DNA of 64,000 nt, taken from Enterocloster bolteae (GTDB lineage Bacteria > Bacillota > Clostridia > Lachnospirales > Lachnospiraceae). Where the stretch lies: assembly GCF_002234575.2 (NCBI RefSeq), contig NZ_CP022464.2, forward strand, positions 1,240,001 to 1,304,000, read 5' to 3'. Made by a program: the position numbers and the translations under genes. The notes under the pieces are model-generated. The model was not told the DNA's origin, ran no database searches, and worked only from the letters and a program-made list of their open reading frames with translations. This document shows positions 40,185 to 49,389 of this stretch, in pieces (the first letter of the stretch is position 1; every line of letters begins with the position of its first letter).

Positions 40185-40820
40185 CTAGGGTTCAAAATAC
40201 CCCTTCACCACCTCAGCGATCCCCTCAGCCAATGCCCCATGGTTCTTTGCGTCCATGTGGAGCTGGTCAATGCTGCTGGGACCGGCCAGGGATGCGGCAT
40301 CCAGGAAAAGACAGCCCTCAGCTTTTGCCAGCTCCTGATAGAGGGGCGCAAGGGCCATTGATTTACCGGGTGCGGTTTCATCAAAACTGACATAGGGACA
40401 GTGTTCCATGTCATTTCCTATATGGATAGGGGATATCACCAGAATCTTAGGCTTCTTATAGCCTTCCCCGTAATCAAATCCCTGTACCGTGTGACACAGG
40501 TTTTCCATTCCCTTTGTTATAACCCTGGGCGAGGCATGAAAGTGGGCCTTGCAGTCATTGGTGCCCAGGAACAGAATGACCAGGTCCAGCGGTTTGTGGC
40601 TCTGGAGTGCCATGGGAAGGGCCTGGATGCCGCATCGTCCGGGCTCCAGCGGGTCATCCCATACCGTGGTGCGTCCGCCCATGCCTTCCTCAATCACATA
40701 ATACTCAGGCCCCAGCAGAACCTGAAGCCGTCCGGGCCAGCGGGTATTCCAGGAATGGCGTCCTCCTTTGGGATTGGTCCCGAATGTGTTGGAGTCGCCG
40801 AAGCAGAGAATATTTATCAT
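40185..40820 (-). CDS. SGNH/GDSL-family hydrolase
   Basis: 211 residues, no signal peptide. Block I ILCFGDSNTFGTNPKGG carries the nucleophile Ser; block III is ILFLGTNDCK; block V is DQLHMDAKNH with the catalytic Asp and His. It resembles arylesterase/acyl-CoA-thioesterase-like GDSL enzymes of the short intracellular type. The ATG at 40820 follows AAGGAGG by 9 bases; the longer upstream frame has no ribosome site. The natural ester is not known. It stands alone. Confidence 0.88.
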   Translation of the reverse strand: MINILCFGDSNTFGTNPKGGRHSWNTRWPGRLQVLLGPEYYVIEEGMGGRTTVWDDPLEPGRCGIQALPMALQSHKPLDLVILFLGTNDCKAHFHASPRVITKGMENLCHTVQGFDYGEGYKKPKILVISPIHIGNDMEHCPYVSFDETAPGKSMALAPLYQELAKAEGCLFLDAASLAGPSSIDQLHMDAKNHGALAEGIAEVVKGYFEP

Positions 40821-40956
40821 AGACAGAACCTCCTTATTGCATGGTTGAGCTGTTCCAATCAGTAACCACACTTTTCTCCTATGATATCACAAGTAATGGA
40901 AAAATGGATTACTTTATGATAAAATAAACGAAACTGTAACAGGAGGAAACATCTAT

Positions 40957-41916
40957 ATGGATAAGATTTCAAAAGGATTTGTGGGCAGGACAGTACGCGC
41001 TGTTCTGTTCATTATTCTTATCATTGCATTCTGCACTGCCATATCCAGCGCAGGCATATATCTGGCATCCAGATATGGGCTGACCCAGTCCAGGGAGCAG
41101 GTGCCGCTGACAGCTCTTTACCTGGGAAATGAAGGAAAGGTGGAACTTCCGGGAAGGGGAAAGATGGCGGAGGGAAACGGATGGAGACTGAGAAATTCCA
41201 GGGACAGCTATACGCTGACATTGGACAATGCGGTTATAGAAAACACAGTCATGGAAAACGCGGAGTCCTCCCGCCCGGCAATTGATATAACAGGGGATTT
41301 AACCATCGAGTTAAAGGAGGGCAGCGGCAGCTGGATCCGGTCAGAAGGTGCAGGTATACGCATACATTCAGGTACCCTGGTCATCCGGGGAAAGGGAAGC
41401 CTGGACATTGAAGCCAAAACAGCAGGCATATTGGGGAATCGGACGGAAAACGGCCAGGCAGCCCTGCGCCTGGAGGGCGGACAGCTGGATATAAAGGGAA
41501 CGTATGCGGGAATATCGTGTCCGGAGGTGGATATTGCCGGTGGAACCGGTACGGTTTCAGCTTTGGGCCAATGTGGAATCGGCATTTATTCATGCAGAAT
41601 CAAAGTGGAAGAATCAGAAGGGGAGATGACGGCAGAGGGCAGCGGTGCAGCGGTGCTGGCAGGCGGCAGCGGGGAGATGAAGCCATCCATAAAGTCAGAT
41701 GGAAAAGTGACGGCAGGACCTGGCGATGTCCGCGTTGTGGAGTTTGACGCTGCCCGGCCAGAACACATGGCAGGCCATGAGGAAGAAATCGGGGGATGGA
41801 TGGGGGGAACTCATTCTGCCCTGCTTACATATTCGACGGAGGATATGGTTACTTATAATGAAGATACATCCTGTTTTGACGGTTCAGCCAGGACCCTCAG
41901 GTTTGCCGCAGAATAA
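40957..41916 (+). CDS. Membrane-anchored surface protein with beta-solenoid
   Basis: 319 residues. One N-terminal membrane helix (VLFIILIIAFCTAISSAGIY) is followed by an outside domain made of short repeated beta strands: ALYLGNEGKVELPG, AIDITGDLTIELKEGSGS, GAGIRIHSGTLVIRGKGSLD, ALRLEGGQLDIKGTYAGISC. The pattern resembles the carbohydrate-binding-like right-handed beta-helix seen in clostridial surface proteins. GGAGG lies before the ATG. No catalytic motif was seen. The ArsC-like gene follows at 28 bases and may be cotranscribed. Confidence 0.65.
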   Translation: MDKISKGFVGRTVRAVLFIILIIAFCTAISSAGIYLASRYGLTQSREQVPLTALYLGNEGKVELPGRGKMAEGNGWRLRNSRDSYTLTLDNAVIENTVMENAESSRPAIDITGDLTIELKEGSGSWIRSEGAGIRIHSGTLVIRGKGSLDIEAKTAGILGNRTENGQAALRLEGGQLDIKGTYAGISCPEVDIAGGTGTVSALGQCGIGIYSCRIKVEESEGEMTAEGSGAAVLAGGSGEMKPSIKSDGKVTAGPGDVRVVEFDAARPEHMAGHEEEIGGWMGGTHSALLTYSTEDMVTYNEDTSCFDGSARTLRFAAE

Positions 41917-41943
41917 GGAAATAGAACAGATGGAGGAATGAAA

Positions 41944-42300
41944 ATGAATCTTACCGTATTATGCTACAAAAAATGCTCTACCTGCCAGAAGGCTTTAAAG
42001 TGGCTGGATGCCAATGGGATTTCCTATGTGGAAAGGCCTGTCAGGGAGGAGAATCCCACCCTGGAGGAATTAAAGGAATGGTACGGGATGAGCGGGCTTT
42101 CTCTAAAGCGTTTCTTTAATACCAGCGGAAATATCTACAAGGAAATGTCTCTGAAAGATAAACTGCCGTCCATGAGTGAGGACGAGCAGCTGGCGCTTCT
42201 GGCCACGGACGGGATGCTGGTGAAAAGACCGCTGGTGGTGGGGGATGGCTTTGTGCTCACTGGATTTAAGGAGGCGGAGTGGAAGGAAAAGCTGCTGTAG
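41944..42300 (+). CDS. ArsC/Spx-family thiol reductase
   Basis: 118 residues. Thioredoxin-like ArsC fold with an N-terminal redox motif YKKCSTCQKALKWL (CxxC), then FFNTSGNIYKEMSLKDKL and the family's ending MLVKRPLVVGDGFVLTGFKE. The RP segment is the conserved cis-proline site. It is closest to the uncharacterised YffB/Spx-like arsenate-reductase-related proteins of Clostridia, where activity on arsenate is not established. The ATG at 41944 lies 8 bases after GGAGG; one six bases earlier is too close. Confidence 0.88.
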   Translation: MNLTVLCYKKCSTCQKALKWLDANGISYVERPVREENPTLEELKEWYGMSGLSLKRFFNTSGNIYKEMSLKDKLPSMSEDEQLALLATDGMLVKRPLVVGDGFVLTGFKEAEWKEKLL

Positions 42301-42342
42301 ATTTTAACACACACATATAATCAACCTGACATGAAATATGAT

Positions 42343-42390
42343 ATGCCGGAAGATGCACCTTGTAAACAGTGCGTTCTTCCGGCATTTTTA
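42343..42390 (+). terminator. Two-way terminator
   Basis: Arms ATGCCGGAA and TTCCGGCAT with an inner TGCAC/GTGCG pairing, then TTTTTA. Confidence 0.75.
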
Positions 42391-42446
42391 AATGATATTG
42401 TTTTTTCATAATAATTGTGGAACATGGAGTACGAAACAGCCATTCT

Positions 42447-43283
42447 CTATGTCTGGTCTGCCGCCACCAAATCATCCAGGGTTCCAAAATGATATCCCAT
42501 TTCCTCCCACTTGGTCAGAAGTTCATCCAGAATCTGCCCATTTGTTTTGGAGGTGCTGTGAAGCAGGACAATGGCGCCGGGATGAATGCGGGTCAGCAGC
42601 TTTTTAAAGGCTTCCTCTTTGGTTGGCTGCTTATCTTCATACCAGTCCACATAGGCCAGACTCCAGAAAAAAGTCTTATAGCCCATGTCATTGGCCATTT
42701 TCAGGTTGCTTTCACTGTATTTGCCCTGGGGGGGACGGTAATACTTTTTCATTGGCTGTCCCGTGGTCTGCTGGTACAGGGTTTCCAGGTCATTCAGTTC
42801 CTTTTCAAAGGCTTCCTTGGTGGAGATTTTCGACATATCCGGATGGTGGAAGGTATGGTTTCCCACATTGTGGCCCTCGGCAACCATTCGCTTTACCAGG
42901 TCCGGACTGGTCTGTAAATAATTTCCAACCAGGAAAAAGGTGGCGTGCACATTGTGTTTTTTCAGGGCGTCCAGGATAGCGGCTGTGTTTCCGTTTTCAT
43001 AACCCGCGTCAAAGGTCAGGTAGATGACCTTATCCTGGGTATTCTGGGCATAGTAGGCATTGAACTGCTTCAGATAATCCGCGGTGGCATTTCCCACAGG
43101 CATCTGGCCCTCGCCCGGGAAACTAAGTCCCCAGTTGCCGTCGGCTGAGGTGGTCACTGCTTCGGGAGGACGGTTGTATTCCACTACCTGGGCAGCCAGC
43201 CGTCCGGCACAAAAGGCCAGGGCGAACAGCAGGGTGGTCTGTAACAGCTTCTTCATGGGAAGTCTTCTGAGTCTGTTTTTCAT
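42447..43283 (-). CDS. pdaA: Polysaccharide deacetylase, PdaA type
   Basis: 278 residues with a signal peptide or anchor (LLQTTLLFALAFCAGRLAAQ). NodB domain: motif 1 VIYLTFDAGYENGNTAAIL, motif 2 GHNVGNHTFHHPDM (metal His pair), motif 3 YYRPPQGKYSESNL, motif 5 IVLLHSTSKTN. TFDAGYENG is the variant found in PdaA, the delta-lactam-biosynthetic de-N-acetylase that removes acetyl from muramic acid in spore cortex. With the spore photoproduct lyase at 53212 this supports a spore-former. AGGA lies 11 bases before the ATG. Confidence 0.85.
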   Translation of the reverse strand: MKNRLRRLPMKKLLQTTLLFALAFCAGRLAAQVVEYNRPPEAVTTSADGNWGLSFPGEGQMPVGNATADYLKQFNAYYAQNTQDKVIYLTFDAGYENGNTAAILDALKKHNVHATFFLVGNYLQTSPDLVKRMVAEGHNVGNHTFHHPDMSKISTKEAFEKELNDLETLYQQTTGQPMKKYYRPPQGKYSESNLKMANDMGYKTFFWSLAYVDWYEDKQPTKEEAFKKLLTRIHPGAIVLLHSTSKTNGQILDELLTKWEEMGYHFGTLDDLVAADQT

Positions 43284-43310
43284 AAAGGATAGGTCCTGTT
43301 TCAGAAGTAA

Positions 43311-43880
43311 TTACTTTAAATATATAGAAACAGAGGCGGTATTATTCCCGGAACCCGTAAAAGAAGGGGGATTGCTTATGGATTTATACAGGACATGGCG
43401 GGGAAGCCCGCCGTACTTTTTTGTGGTAGTCACAATCCGGTATCCCAGTTTGAGAAAATTGCCCAGGCTGTACCGGTTGTCAGGATGGACCGTCCCCATC
43501 AGGTGGCAATAGGAGGTAGTCATCAGATACTGCTCTGCGCTGGCCATGAGCTGATATTGAAGTCCTCTCCCCCTGAAGCTGGGCCGGACTGCCAGGGAGT
43601 CCATGTGGGCCACCCTGTCAAGGGCCTCGGGCTCCAGGTTCATGTAGTGCCCCAGGCTGTCAGGGGTGTTACCCGGAAAATGAATGATGAAAAAGGCAGC
43701 CAGACAATCATGCTCCACTGCCTTAAAGACGATTCCCGCATCAGGATTTACGATGTGGGACCGTATATAGTCCTCTGAGTCGGTACAGTACCAGCCGGGG
43801 TCCGGCGCCAGGGAGCGGGCTTCGGTCATGATGCGGTATATTTTTGCTGTGTCGGCGGCGCATGCAGGTAGGATTTTCAT
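43311..43880 (-). CDS. GNAT-family N-acetyltransferase
   Basis: 189 residues from the ATG at 43880, 10 bases after AAGGAG. It starts with the RimI-like ILPACAADTAKIYRIMTEA; the CoA loop is AHMDSLAVRPSFRGRGLQYQ, followed by MGTVHPDNRYSLGNFLKLGY. The last 20 residues are a Ser/Asn-rich tail. Acceptor unknown. It lies 27 bases from the PdaA gene, same strand. Confidence 0.82.
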   Translation of the reverse strand: MKILPACAADTAKIYRIMTEARSLAPDPGWYCTDSEDYIRSHIVNPDAGIVFKAVEHDCLAAFFIIHFPGNTPDSLGHYMNLEPEALDRVAHMDSLAVRPSFRGRGLQYQLMASAEQYLMTTSYCHLMGTVHPDNRYSLGNFLKLGYRIVTTTKKYGGLPRHVLYKSISNPPSFTGSGNNTASVSIYLK

Positions 43881-43960
43881 AGCGGTCAACTCCTTATGGG
43901 TATCATACGGATCGGCCTGGGGACGGACCTGGTGAGGGAAGTCCTTTTGGCCATAGGGAA

Positions 43961-44641
43961 TCATATGGTTATGGGGGCAATTAAATTCATCCTGGTCCCC
44001 ACACAGAGAGAAACGCTGACAGCAATGGGGGTGCCTTCGTACTGGAAACCATTTACCAGCATCAGCATACTGTCGTGTTCGCTCAGCTCCAGCAGTTCAT
44101 ATTCTTCACGGCTGGGCGGATGGACCCGCATATACTGGGTCTGTTTCAGTCCCTCCGGCAGGGAGCGCAGATAGAATAGTCCTGGGAAGGACGGCATGGA
44201 CGAGCTGGTCTGGGCCGTATAAGTGATTCCCACGGGAATATCGGACAGATATTCGATAAAACGGTTCATGTTGAGATGGGAACTGTGGTCGGCATTCAGC
44301 ATGTTATTGCATATATTGCGGATGGCCTCCGGCATATACTCGGTTGATTTTACGGAAAATGTGTCCGGATGCAAATAAGAATCCGCATAGGGAAAACAAT
44401 AGGCGGTCAGGGAACGGTCTGTTCTGGGCGGATTCACATAATAGCCGTTTTCAGACCGGATGACGCCCTGGTCTAACAGACGTTTGTATCCCTGGCGCAC
44501 GCTGACACGGGTTATATCTAACTGGGCCGCCAGTTCCCGTTCCGTGGGCAGGCGGTCTCCTGGCTGCAGTCCATGTTCGTGGATGTATTTTTCTATATAT
44601 TCTGCAATGTCGTAACTTAGAAGATTGAAAACTTTTGGCAT
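43961..44641 (-). CDS. GntR-family regulator (UTRA-like)
   Basis: 226 residues. Winged helix of the GntR/HutC class: IEKYIHEHGLQPGDRLPTER, then ELAAQLDITRVSVRQGYKRL. The C-terminal part resembles a UTRA ligand-binding domain (YLRSLPEGLKQTQYMRVHPP, ELSEHDSMLMLVNGFQYEGT). The ATG at 44641 lies 8 bases after AAGGG. A second UTRA regulator is encoded directly upstream on the same strand, so the two may sense related ligands; only the upstream one borders the PTS operon. Confidence 0.85.
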   Translation of the reverse strand: MPKVFNLLSYDIAEYIEKYIHEHGLQPGDRLPTERELAAQLDITRVSVRQGYKRLLDQGVIRSENGYYVNPPRTDRSLTAYCFPYADSYLHPDTFSVKSTEYMPEAIRNICNNMLNADHSSHLNMNRFIEYLSDIPVGITYTAQTSSSMPSFPGLFYLRSLPEGLKQTQYMRVHPPSREEYELLELSEHDSMLMLVNGFQYEGTPIAVSVSLCVGTRMNLIAPITI

Positions 44642-44715
44642 ACTGTTACCCTTTCTGGTGATAGGTGTCACGATGGAATAAAGGTTATTCTGGTATCTTA
44701 AAACCTATCAGTGGT

Positions 44716-45537
44716 CTATATGGATTGCGCATAAACATTGAGTTTGCTGTCCTGGATAACGCCGTCGGAGTAGAACTTACAGAATTCCGGAAGCACCAGG
44801 GCGTTGGTGTACTCAATGATTCCGTTTTCCTCGCTGGCGGAGGTGATGGCAATGGATACCACCGGGCTCCCGTTTTCTGCGTTCAGGTATTTGGCTTCGG
44901 AGTTGCGCACACGGGTGGTGGAGAAAACCTGCTGTATGCCGGCAATACGAAGAGAATTCATGGCAAATGCATCATACAGAGAGTATATCTGGAAATCAAT
45001 ATCCTCTATATCAGGAATCAGTTCATAGGGAACAAAGGTATTTTCAATGGATACAGGCAGTCCGTTGCCAAGACGCAGACGCATGATACGGTACAACACC
45101 GTATCTTCGCCCACCTGCAGCAGATGGGAGAGCTTGTAACCGGCTGGTGTGGGACCGGTATATAAAATCCTGGAGGAAGGAACATATCCATGATTTTTAA
45201 GCAGCTCGCTCATGCCCCGGAAATGGGTGTATGCGTTATCCCTGGCATGGCGCATCACAAACGTTCCCTTGCCCTGGACCTTTTTTAACAATCCTTCCTC
45301 CACCAGGGTCTGGATGGCGGCCCTTACGGTTGAACGGTTAAGTCCAAAGCTCTCGGCCAGCTCCCGCTCAGCGGGCAGGGCGGTGCCATAGGGATAGGTC
45401 CCCTCCTGTATATTGCGTTTCAGCGTCTGGGTAAATATCTCTGATTTTGTCAGTCTCTGTGTCTGCGTACTCTGCCTCTGTTTTCCCTGTATCTGTTTAT
45501 CCTGTATCTGTTCTCCCTGTATCTGTTTCCTCTGCAT
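44716..45537 (-). CDS. GntR/UTRA regulator of the Amadori-type PTS operon
   Basis: 273 residues. A Gln/Lys tail of 28 residues, encoded by 15-base repeats, precedes the winged helix (TYPYGTALPAERELAESFGL, then NRSTVRAAIQTLVEEGLLKK and VQGKGTFV) and a UTRA domain (VLYRIMRLRLGNGLPVSIEN, then IEYTNALVLPEFCKFYSDG). This layout is that of FrlR/HutC regulators, which bind phosphosugars. The ATG follows GGAGG. It is divergent from the deglycase-PTS operon, whose leader carries a perfect 12-base palindrome suited to such a dimer. Confidence 0.88.
   Translation of the reverse strand: MQRKQIQGEQIQDKQIQGKQRQSTQTQRLTKSEIFTQTLKRNIQEGTYPYGTALPAERELAESFGLNRSTVRAAIQTLVEEGLLKKVQGKGTFVMRHARDNAYTHFRGMSELLKNHGYVPSSRILYTGPTPAGYKLSHLLQVGEDTVLYRIMRLRLGNGLPVSIENTFVPYELIPDIEDIDFQIYSLYDAFAMNSLRIAGIQQVFSTTRVRNSEAKYLNAENGSPVVSIAITSASEENGIIEYTNALVLPEFCKFYSDGVIQDSKLNVYAQSI
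45472..45528 (-). repeat. 15-base tandem repeat in the GntR N-terminus
   Basis: Three to four diverged copies of a unit like CAGATACAGGGAGAA encode QIQGE, QIQDK, QIQGK, QRQST. Copy number changes would keep the frame. Confidence 0.7.
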
Positions 45538-45729
45538 CCGTTTCCTCCATGCCGGGTATCCATTTATTCTTTATCGGGTCTGAAACCGTCTTTTGCCATG
45601 GCAGAAACCGTCCGCATTCCGGACAGGCACGATTTAATTCCCTTGCCTCATTATATCATATTTTGGAAAAAAAGAAACAGGAAAATGTAATGTTGTATAA
45701 AATAAAATATAATTGGTACGAAAATGGTA

Positions 45730-45758
45730 TTGACAAAGGTGGATGATGTTGGTATATT
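45730..45758 (+). promoter_or_regulatory. Promoter of the deglycase-PTS operon
   Basis: TTGACA, 17 bases, TATATT. In the same 301-base gap an extended -10 (TGATATAAT, minus strand, about 45654) probably serves the GntR gene. Confidence 0.75.
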
Positions 45759-45772
45759 AAAAACACAAGATG

Positions 45773-45784
45773 GTTTGTACAAAC
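45773..45784 (+). promoter_or_regulatory. Operator palindrome for GntR/UTRA protein
   Basis: GTTTGTACAAAC is a perfect 12-base palindrome starting about 8 bases after the expected transcription start. A repressor here would block the PTS operon. Confidence 0.55.
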
Positions 45785-45838
45785 GCTATCCGGTTAAATA
45801 CATAAAATTCAATTTGTCTAATCAAGAGGAGGATTATG

Positions 45839-46852
45839 ATGTACGGTTTTCAGAATGAGGATTTCTTAAAAACTTTAAATGGAGCAGTGGCCCAGATCGG
45901 TGAGATTAATAGGATTGCGGATAAGGTGAGTGATTTGGGATATAAAAACATCTATTTGGTTGGAACGGGAGGCACCTATGCTATCATCAGCCCGCTGGCA
46001 TACATGCTAAAGACAAACTCCACTCTGGTATGGTATCATGAAATTGCCGCCGAGCTGCTGGCCGCAAAGCCCAGATCACTGACCAGAGATTCTCTCTTTA
46101 TCACGGCCTCCTTATCAGGAACCACCAAGGAAACCATTGCGGCGGCAGAGTATGCCAGAAGCATGGGAGCCACAGTGATTTCTTTTGTGGGGGACAGGAC
46201 CGCTCCTCTGGCTGCTGTCTCGGATTATGTGGTTGAGAATGCTGCCTGCAATGACAATCTGGTGGAGGAGCTGCATATACAGTTTTTTGCCCTGGGAGCC
46301 AGACTGATGCTGAAAAACGGAGAGTTTCCTCAGTACGAACGGTTTGTGGAAACACTTCGGAAGATGCCGGAGGTACTGTTAAAGGTGCGGGAGCAGAACG
46401 ACGAACGAGCACTTGCTTTTGCAGAAAAGCATAAGGATACAGGCTTCCATATGTGTGTGGGAGCCGGCAATACCTGGGGGGAGACATATTGCTTTGCCAT
46501 GTGCGTGTTGGAGGAAATGCTCTGGATTCCTACCAAATCCATTCATGCGGCAGAATTTTTCCACGGCACTGTGGAGATGACGGATAAGAACATGAGCTTT
46601 ATGCTTTTTAAAGGAGAGGACGAGACGCGCCCACTGGTTGACAGAGTGGAGAACTTTGTCAGGAAGTATTCGGATGTGGTGCAGGTGTGGGATACCAGGG
46701 ATTATCCTCTGGAGGGGATTGACGCCGATATGAGGAAGTATGTCTCCCCCATGGTCATGTCCACCCAGTTAGAGCGTGTCAGCGCTCATTTTGAACATGT
46801 GAAGGACCACAGCCTGGATATACGCAGATACTACAGGACGGTGGAGTATTAA
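45839..46852 (+). CDS. SIS-domain deglycase (FrlB/GfrF-like)
   Basis: 337 residues, two SIS domains. First: IYLVGTGGTYAIISPLAYML, then FITASLSGTTKETIAAAEYA (phosphosugar loop). Second: MCVGAGNTWGETYCFAMCVL, then KSIHAAEFFHGTVEM. Glu and His in the last segment are where FrlB-type fructosamine-6-phosphate deglycases have catalytic residues. These enzymes split a 6-phosphorylated Amadori product into glucose 6-phosphate and an amino acid. Start at 45839 lies 6 bases after AGAGGAGG; an ATG 3 bases earlier is possible. It heads an operon with a full mannose-type PTS, as in fructoselysine and glucoselysine systems. Confidence 0.85.
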   Translation: MYGFQNEDFLKTLNGAVAQIGEINRIADKVSDLGYKNIYLVGTGGTYAIISPLAYMLKTNSTLVWYHEIAAELLAAKPRSLTRDSLFITASLSGTTKETIAAAEYARSMGATVISFVGDRTAPLAAVSDYVVENAACNDNLVEELHIQFFALGARLMLKNGEFPQYERFVETLRKMPEVLLKVREQNDERALAFAEKHKDTGFHMCVGAGNTWGETYCFAMCVLEEMLWIPTKSIHAAEFFHGTVEMTDKNMSFMLFKGEDETRPLVDRVENFVRKYSDVVQVWDTRDYPLEGIDADMRKYVSPMVMSTQLERVSAHFEHVKDHSLDIRRYYRTVEY

Positions 46853-46875
46853 GGAATAGAAAAGGAGATTGCCCC

Positions 46876-47304
46876 ATGAGAAAGATATTGATTGCGACCC
46901 ACGGTGAATTTGCCGGAGGACTGAAGCAGACCATGGATTTTGTCCTGGGAGGAAATGAAAAGGTAGGTGTCCTGAGCGCGTATACCACACCGGATTTTGA
47001 TATGGACAGGGAAGCGGCCGCTGTGGTGGATGAGCTGGAGGACGGGGACGAGCTGATTGTCATGACAGATGTGCTGGGCGGCAGCGTGGCCAATGCTTTC
47101 TCAGGGCATATCTCCCATCCGGGGGTTTACGTACTGGCCGGCGTCAATGCGCCCATGCTGCTGGCCATGGTGCCGATGCTGGAGAGCGCCATGGATACCC
47201 AGGAGCTGATTACACAGGGAATACAGGCAGCCAGGGAAGGGTGTGTGTTTATCAACGGTCTGATGAAGCAGGCTTTTGAAGAGAGTGAGGAGGATTTCGT
47301 ATGA
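46876..47304 (+). CDS. PTS mannose-family EIIA
   Basis: 142 residues. RKILIATHGEFAGGLKQTMD has the phosphorylated His10; VDELEDGDELIVMTDVLGGS is the family core. It takes phosphate from HPr and passes it to EIIB. The end overlaps the EIIB start by 4 bases (ATGA), so translation is coupled. It is a separate EIIA, not fused to EIIB as in E. coli ManX. Confidence 0.93.
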   Translation: MRKILIATHGEFAGGLKQTMDFVLGGNEKVGVLSAYTTPDFDMDREAAAVVDELEDGDELIVMTDVLGGSVANAFSGHISHPGVYVLAGVNAPMLLAMVPMLESAMDTQELITQGIQAAREGCVFINGLMKQAFEESEEDFV

Positions 47305-47771
47305 TTAAGATTACAAGAGTGGATGAGAGACTGGTACATGGACAGGTGGCCTTTGCCTGGACCAATTCATTGGGAGCTGACTGCATACTGGTCGTAAATG
47401 ATGAGGCTGCGGCAGATAAGATACGGGCCACTACCCTTAAGCTGGCCGCGCCGGCAGGAATCAAATTTTCCATAAAGTCCGTGGCGGATGCCATTGTCCT
47501 TTTAAACGGGACAAAGACGGACAAGTACAAGGTGTTTGTTATAGTGGGCAATACGGATGACGCGCTGAAACTGGTAGAGCATGTGAAGGGTGTGGACCAC
47601 ATCAATCTTGGCAATATGAAAAAGACAGAGGGCCGCAGGATCATCACCAATTCCCTGGCTGTTGACGACCATGATGTCCGGAATATCCGCGCCATGGCTC
47701 AGGCCGGTGCAGTGGTTGAGTGCCGGGCAGTGCCTACAGATAAAGAGACGGATGCAATGACATTGATATAA
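47301..47771 (+). CDS. PTS mannose-family EIIB
   Basis: 156 residues. ITRVDERLVHGQVAFAW holds the phosphorylated His15. The rest (VNDEAAADKIRATTLKLAAP, then GVDHINLGNMKKTEGRRI) fits the mannose/sorbose class. It phosphorylates the sugar as it passes EIIC-EIID, so the product is a 6-phosphate. Its start lies inside the EIIA gene. Confidence 0.93.
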   Translation: MIKITRVDERLVHGQVAFAWTNSLGADCILVVNDEAAADKIRATTLKLAAPAGIKFSIKSVADAIVLLNGTKTDKYKVFVIVGNTDDALKLVEHVKGVDHINLGNMKKTEGRRIITNSLAVDDHDVRNIRAMAQAGAVVECRAVPTDKETDAMTLI

Positions 47772-47811
47772 TAAGACGAATCAGTCAGAGGATAGAGAAG
47801 GGAGAAGGATT

Positions 47812-48558
47812 ATGCTTCAGGCAATACTGGTGTCAATTGTGGCCTTTCTGGCTGCCATTGACGAATATACATTTGGGGCGTCCATGATGGGGAGGCCGTT
47901 ATTTACCGCGCCCATTGTGGGGCTGATTCTGGGGGATTTCCAGGCCGGAATCATGATAGGCGCCACGCTGGAACTGATGTTTATGGGATCTATTATGGTA
48001 GGGAGCGCTACACCGCCGGAGGTGTATGCCTCCAGCGTGCTGGGAACAGCCATTGCCATCCAAAGCGGGGAGGGAGTGGGGACAGCCGTTGCATTGGCTC
48101 TGCCTCTGTCCATATTCCTGCAGATGTGGAGAAACGGCTGTTACGCCATAGGCGCCAGCTGGGGAGGCAAACAGATCGAGAAGGCCCTGGCTCAGAGAAA
48201 TTTAAGAAGGGCAAACATGTGGCATCTCATCACACTGCCGCTGATGGTGGGCGTTCCATCCATGCTCCTGGTGTTCTTTGCCATGTATTTTGGCGCAGGC
48301 AGTATCAATGCGGTTATCAAGCTGATCCCCCAGGTCGTGCTGGACGGATTTGACGTGGCGGCCGGCGTGCTGTCCTGTGTGGGACTTGCGCTTCTGATTA
48401 AAATGATGGGCAACAAAAAACTGATGCCCTACCTGTTCCTGGGATTCATAGCAGTCATGTATATCAATATGGATGTGATTGGAGTCGCAGTGGCCGGACT
48501 GTGCATGGCGCTTATTGCCGTGGGAAATATGAAATTTGAAGAAGAGGAGGATTTTTAG
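47812..48558 (+). CDS. PTS mannose-family EIIC
   Basis: 248 residues with about seven membrane helices; it begins LQAILVSIVAFLAAIDEYTF and has GASMMGRPLFTAPIVGLILG, the family pattern. One half of the membrane channel for the sugar compound. The AGAAGG site precedes the ATG, and the stop directly abuts the EIID start. Confidence 0.93.
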   Translation: MLQAILVSIVAFLAAIDEYTFGASMMGRPLFTAPIVGLILGDFQAGIMIGATLELMFMGSIMVGSATPPEVYASSVLGTAIAIQSGEGVGTAVALALPLSIFLQMWRNGCYAIGASWGGKQIEKALAQRNLRRANMWHLITLPLMVGVPSMLLVFFAMYFGAGSINAVIKLIPQVVLDGFDVAAGVLSCVGLALLIKMMGNKKLMPYLFLGFIAVMYINMDVIGVAVAGLCMALIAVGNMKFEEEEDF

Positions 48559-49377
48559 ATGCAGGAGACAAAGGAAACTTCCCTTATAACAAAGAAGGAT
48601 TTGCGCAGTGTGTTCTGGAGAAGCTTTACCATGCAGTCCTCCTGGTCCTTTGATAAAATGATGGCCTATGGATTTATGTATTCCATTGAAAAGCCTCTGA
48701 GAAAGATTTACCCAAAAGACGATGATTATTTTGAAGCGCTGCACCGGCATACAGAGACATTTAATATCACGCCCCATGTCTCTCCCTTTGTCATTGACCT
48801 TTCTGTTGCAATGGAACAGGAATGCGCCAAAGCAGACAATTTTAATAAGGAATCCATCAATAACCTGAAGGTGGGGCTTATGGGCCCGTTATCCGGTATT
48901 GGCGATTCCTTCTTCTGGGGTACATTCCGCGTCATCACGGCGGGAATCGGTATTGCCTTTGCCCAGCAGGGCAGCATACTGGGAGCCCTTCTGTATTTCT
49001 TCCTGTACACGGCAATCCATTTTCTTACCAAGTATATTACCGGAAATGCCGGTTACAAGATGGGAACCAGGTTCCTGGAGAACTCTGCGGAGAACCATCT
49101 TATCGAAAAAATGTCCTACGGGGCATCCATACTGGGACTTACGGTCATAGGAGCCATGATTGGAACCATGGTGACGCTTAAGACATCCCTGACCTTTCAA
49201 TTTTCAGGAACAGAGACCACTTTGCAGTCCATCTTTGACCAGATTTTCCCGGGACTGCTTCCTCTGGGAGCCACATTTCTTTGTGTATGGCTGTTTAACC
49301 GGAATGTAAAAACCATTGCCATCATTCTGGGCATTTTTGTAATCTGCATTGCGGGGTGTTGGATTGGAATTTTCTAG
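48559..49377 (+). CDS. PTS mannose-family EIID
   Basis: 272 residues. TKKDLRSVFWRSFTMQSSWS at the start and MEQECAKADNFNKESINNLK, then VGLMGPLSGIGDSFFWGTFR are the hallmark EIID segments. It completes the membrane part of the PTS. With EIIA, EIIB and EIIC all present and intact, the transporter should be functional. Confidence 0.93.
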   Translation: MQETKETSLITKKDLRSVFWRSFTMQSSWSFDKMMAYGFMYSIEKPLRKIYPKDDDYFEALHRHTETFNITPHVSPFVIDLSVAMEQECAKADNFNKESINNLKVGLMGPLSGIGDSFFWGTFRVITAGIGIAFAQQGSILGALLYFFLYTAIHFLTKYITGNAGYKMGTRFLENSAENHLIEKMSYGASILGLTVIGAMIGTMVTLKTSLTFQFSGTETTLQSIFDQIFPGLLPLGATFLCVWLFNRNVKTIAIILGIFVICIAGCWIGIF

Positions 49378-49389
49378 GAGGGATGGAAA

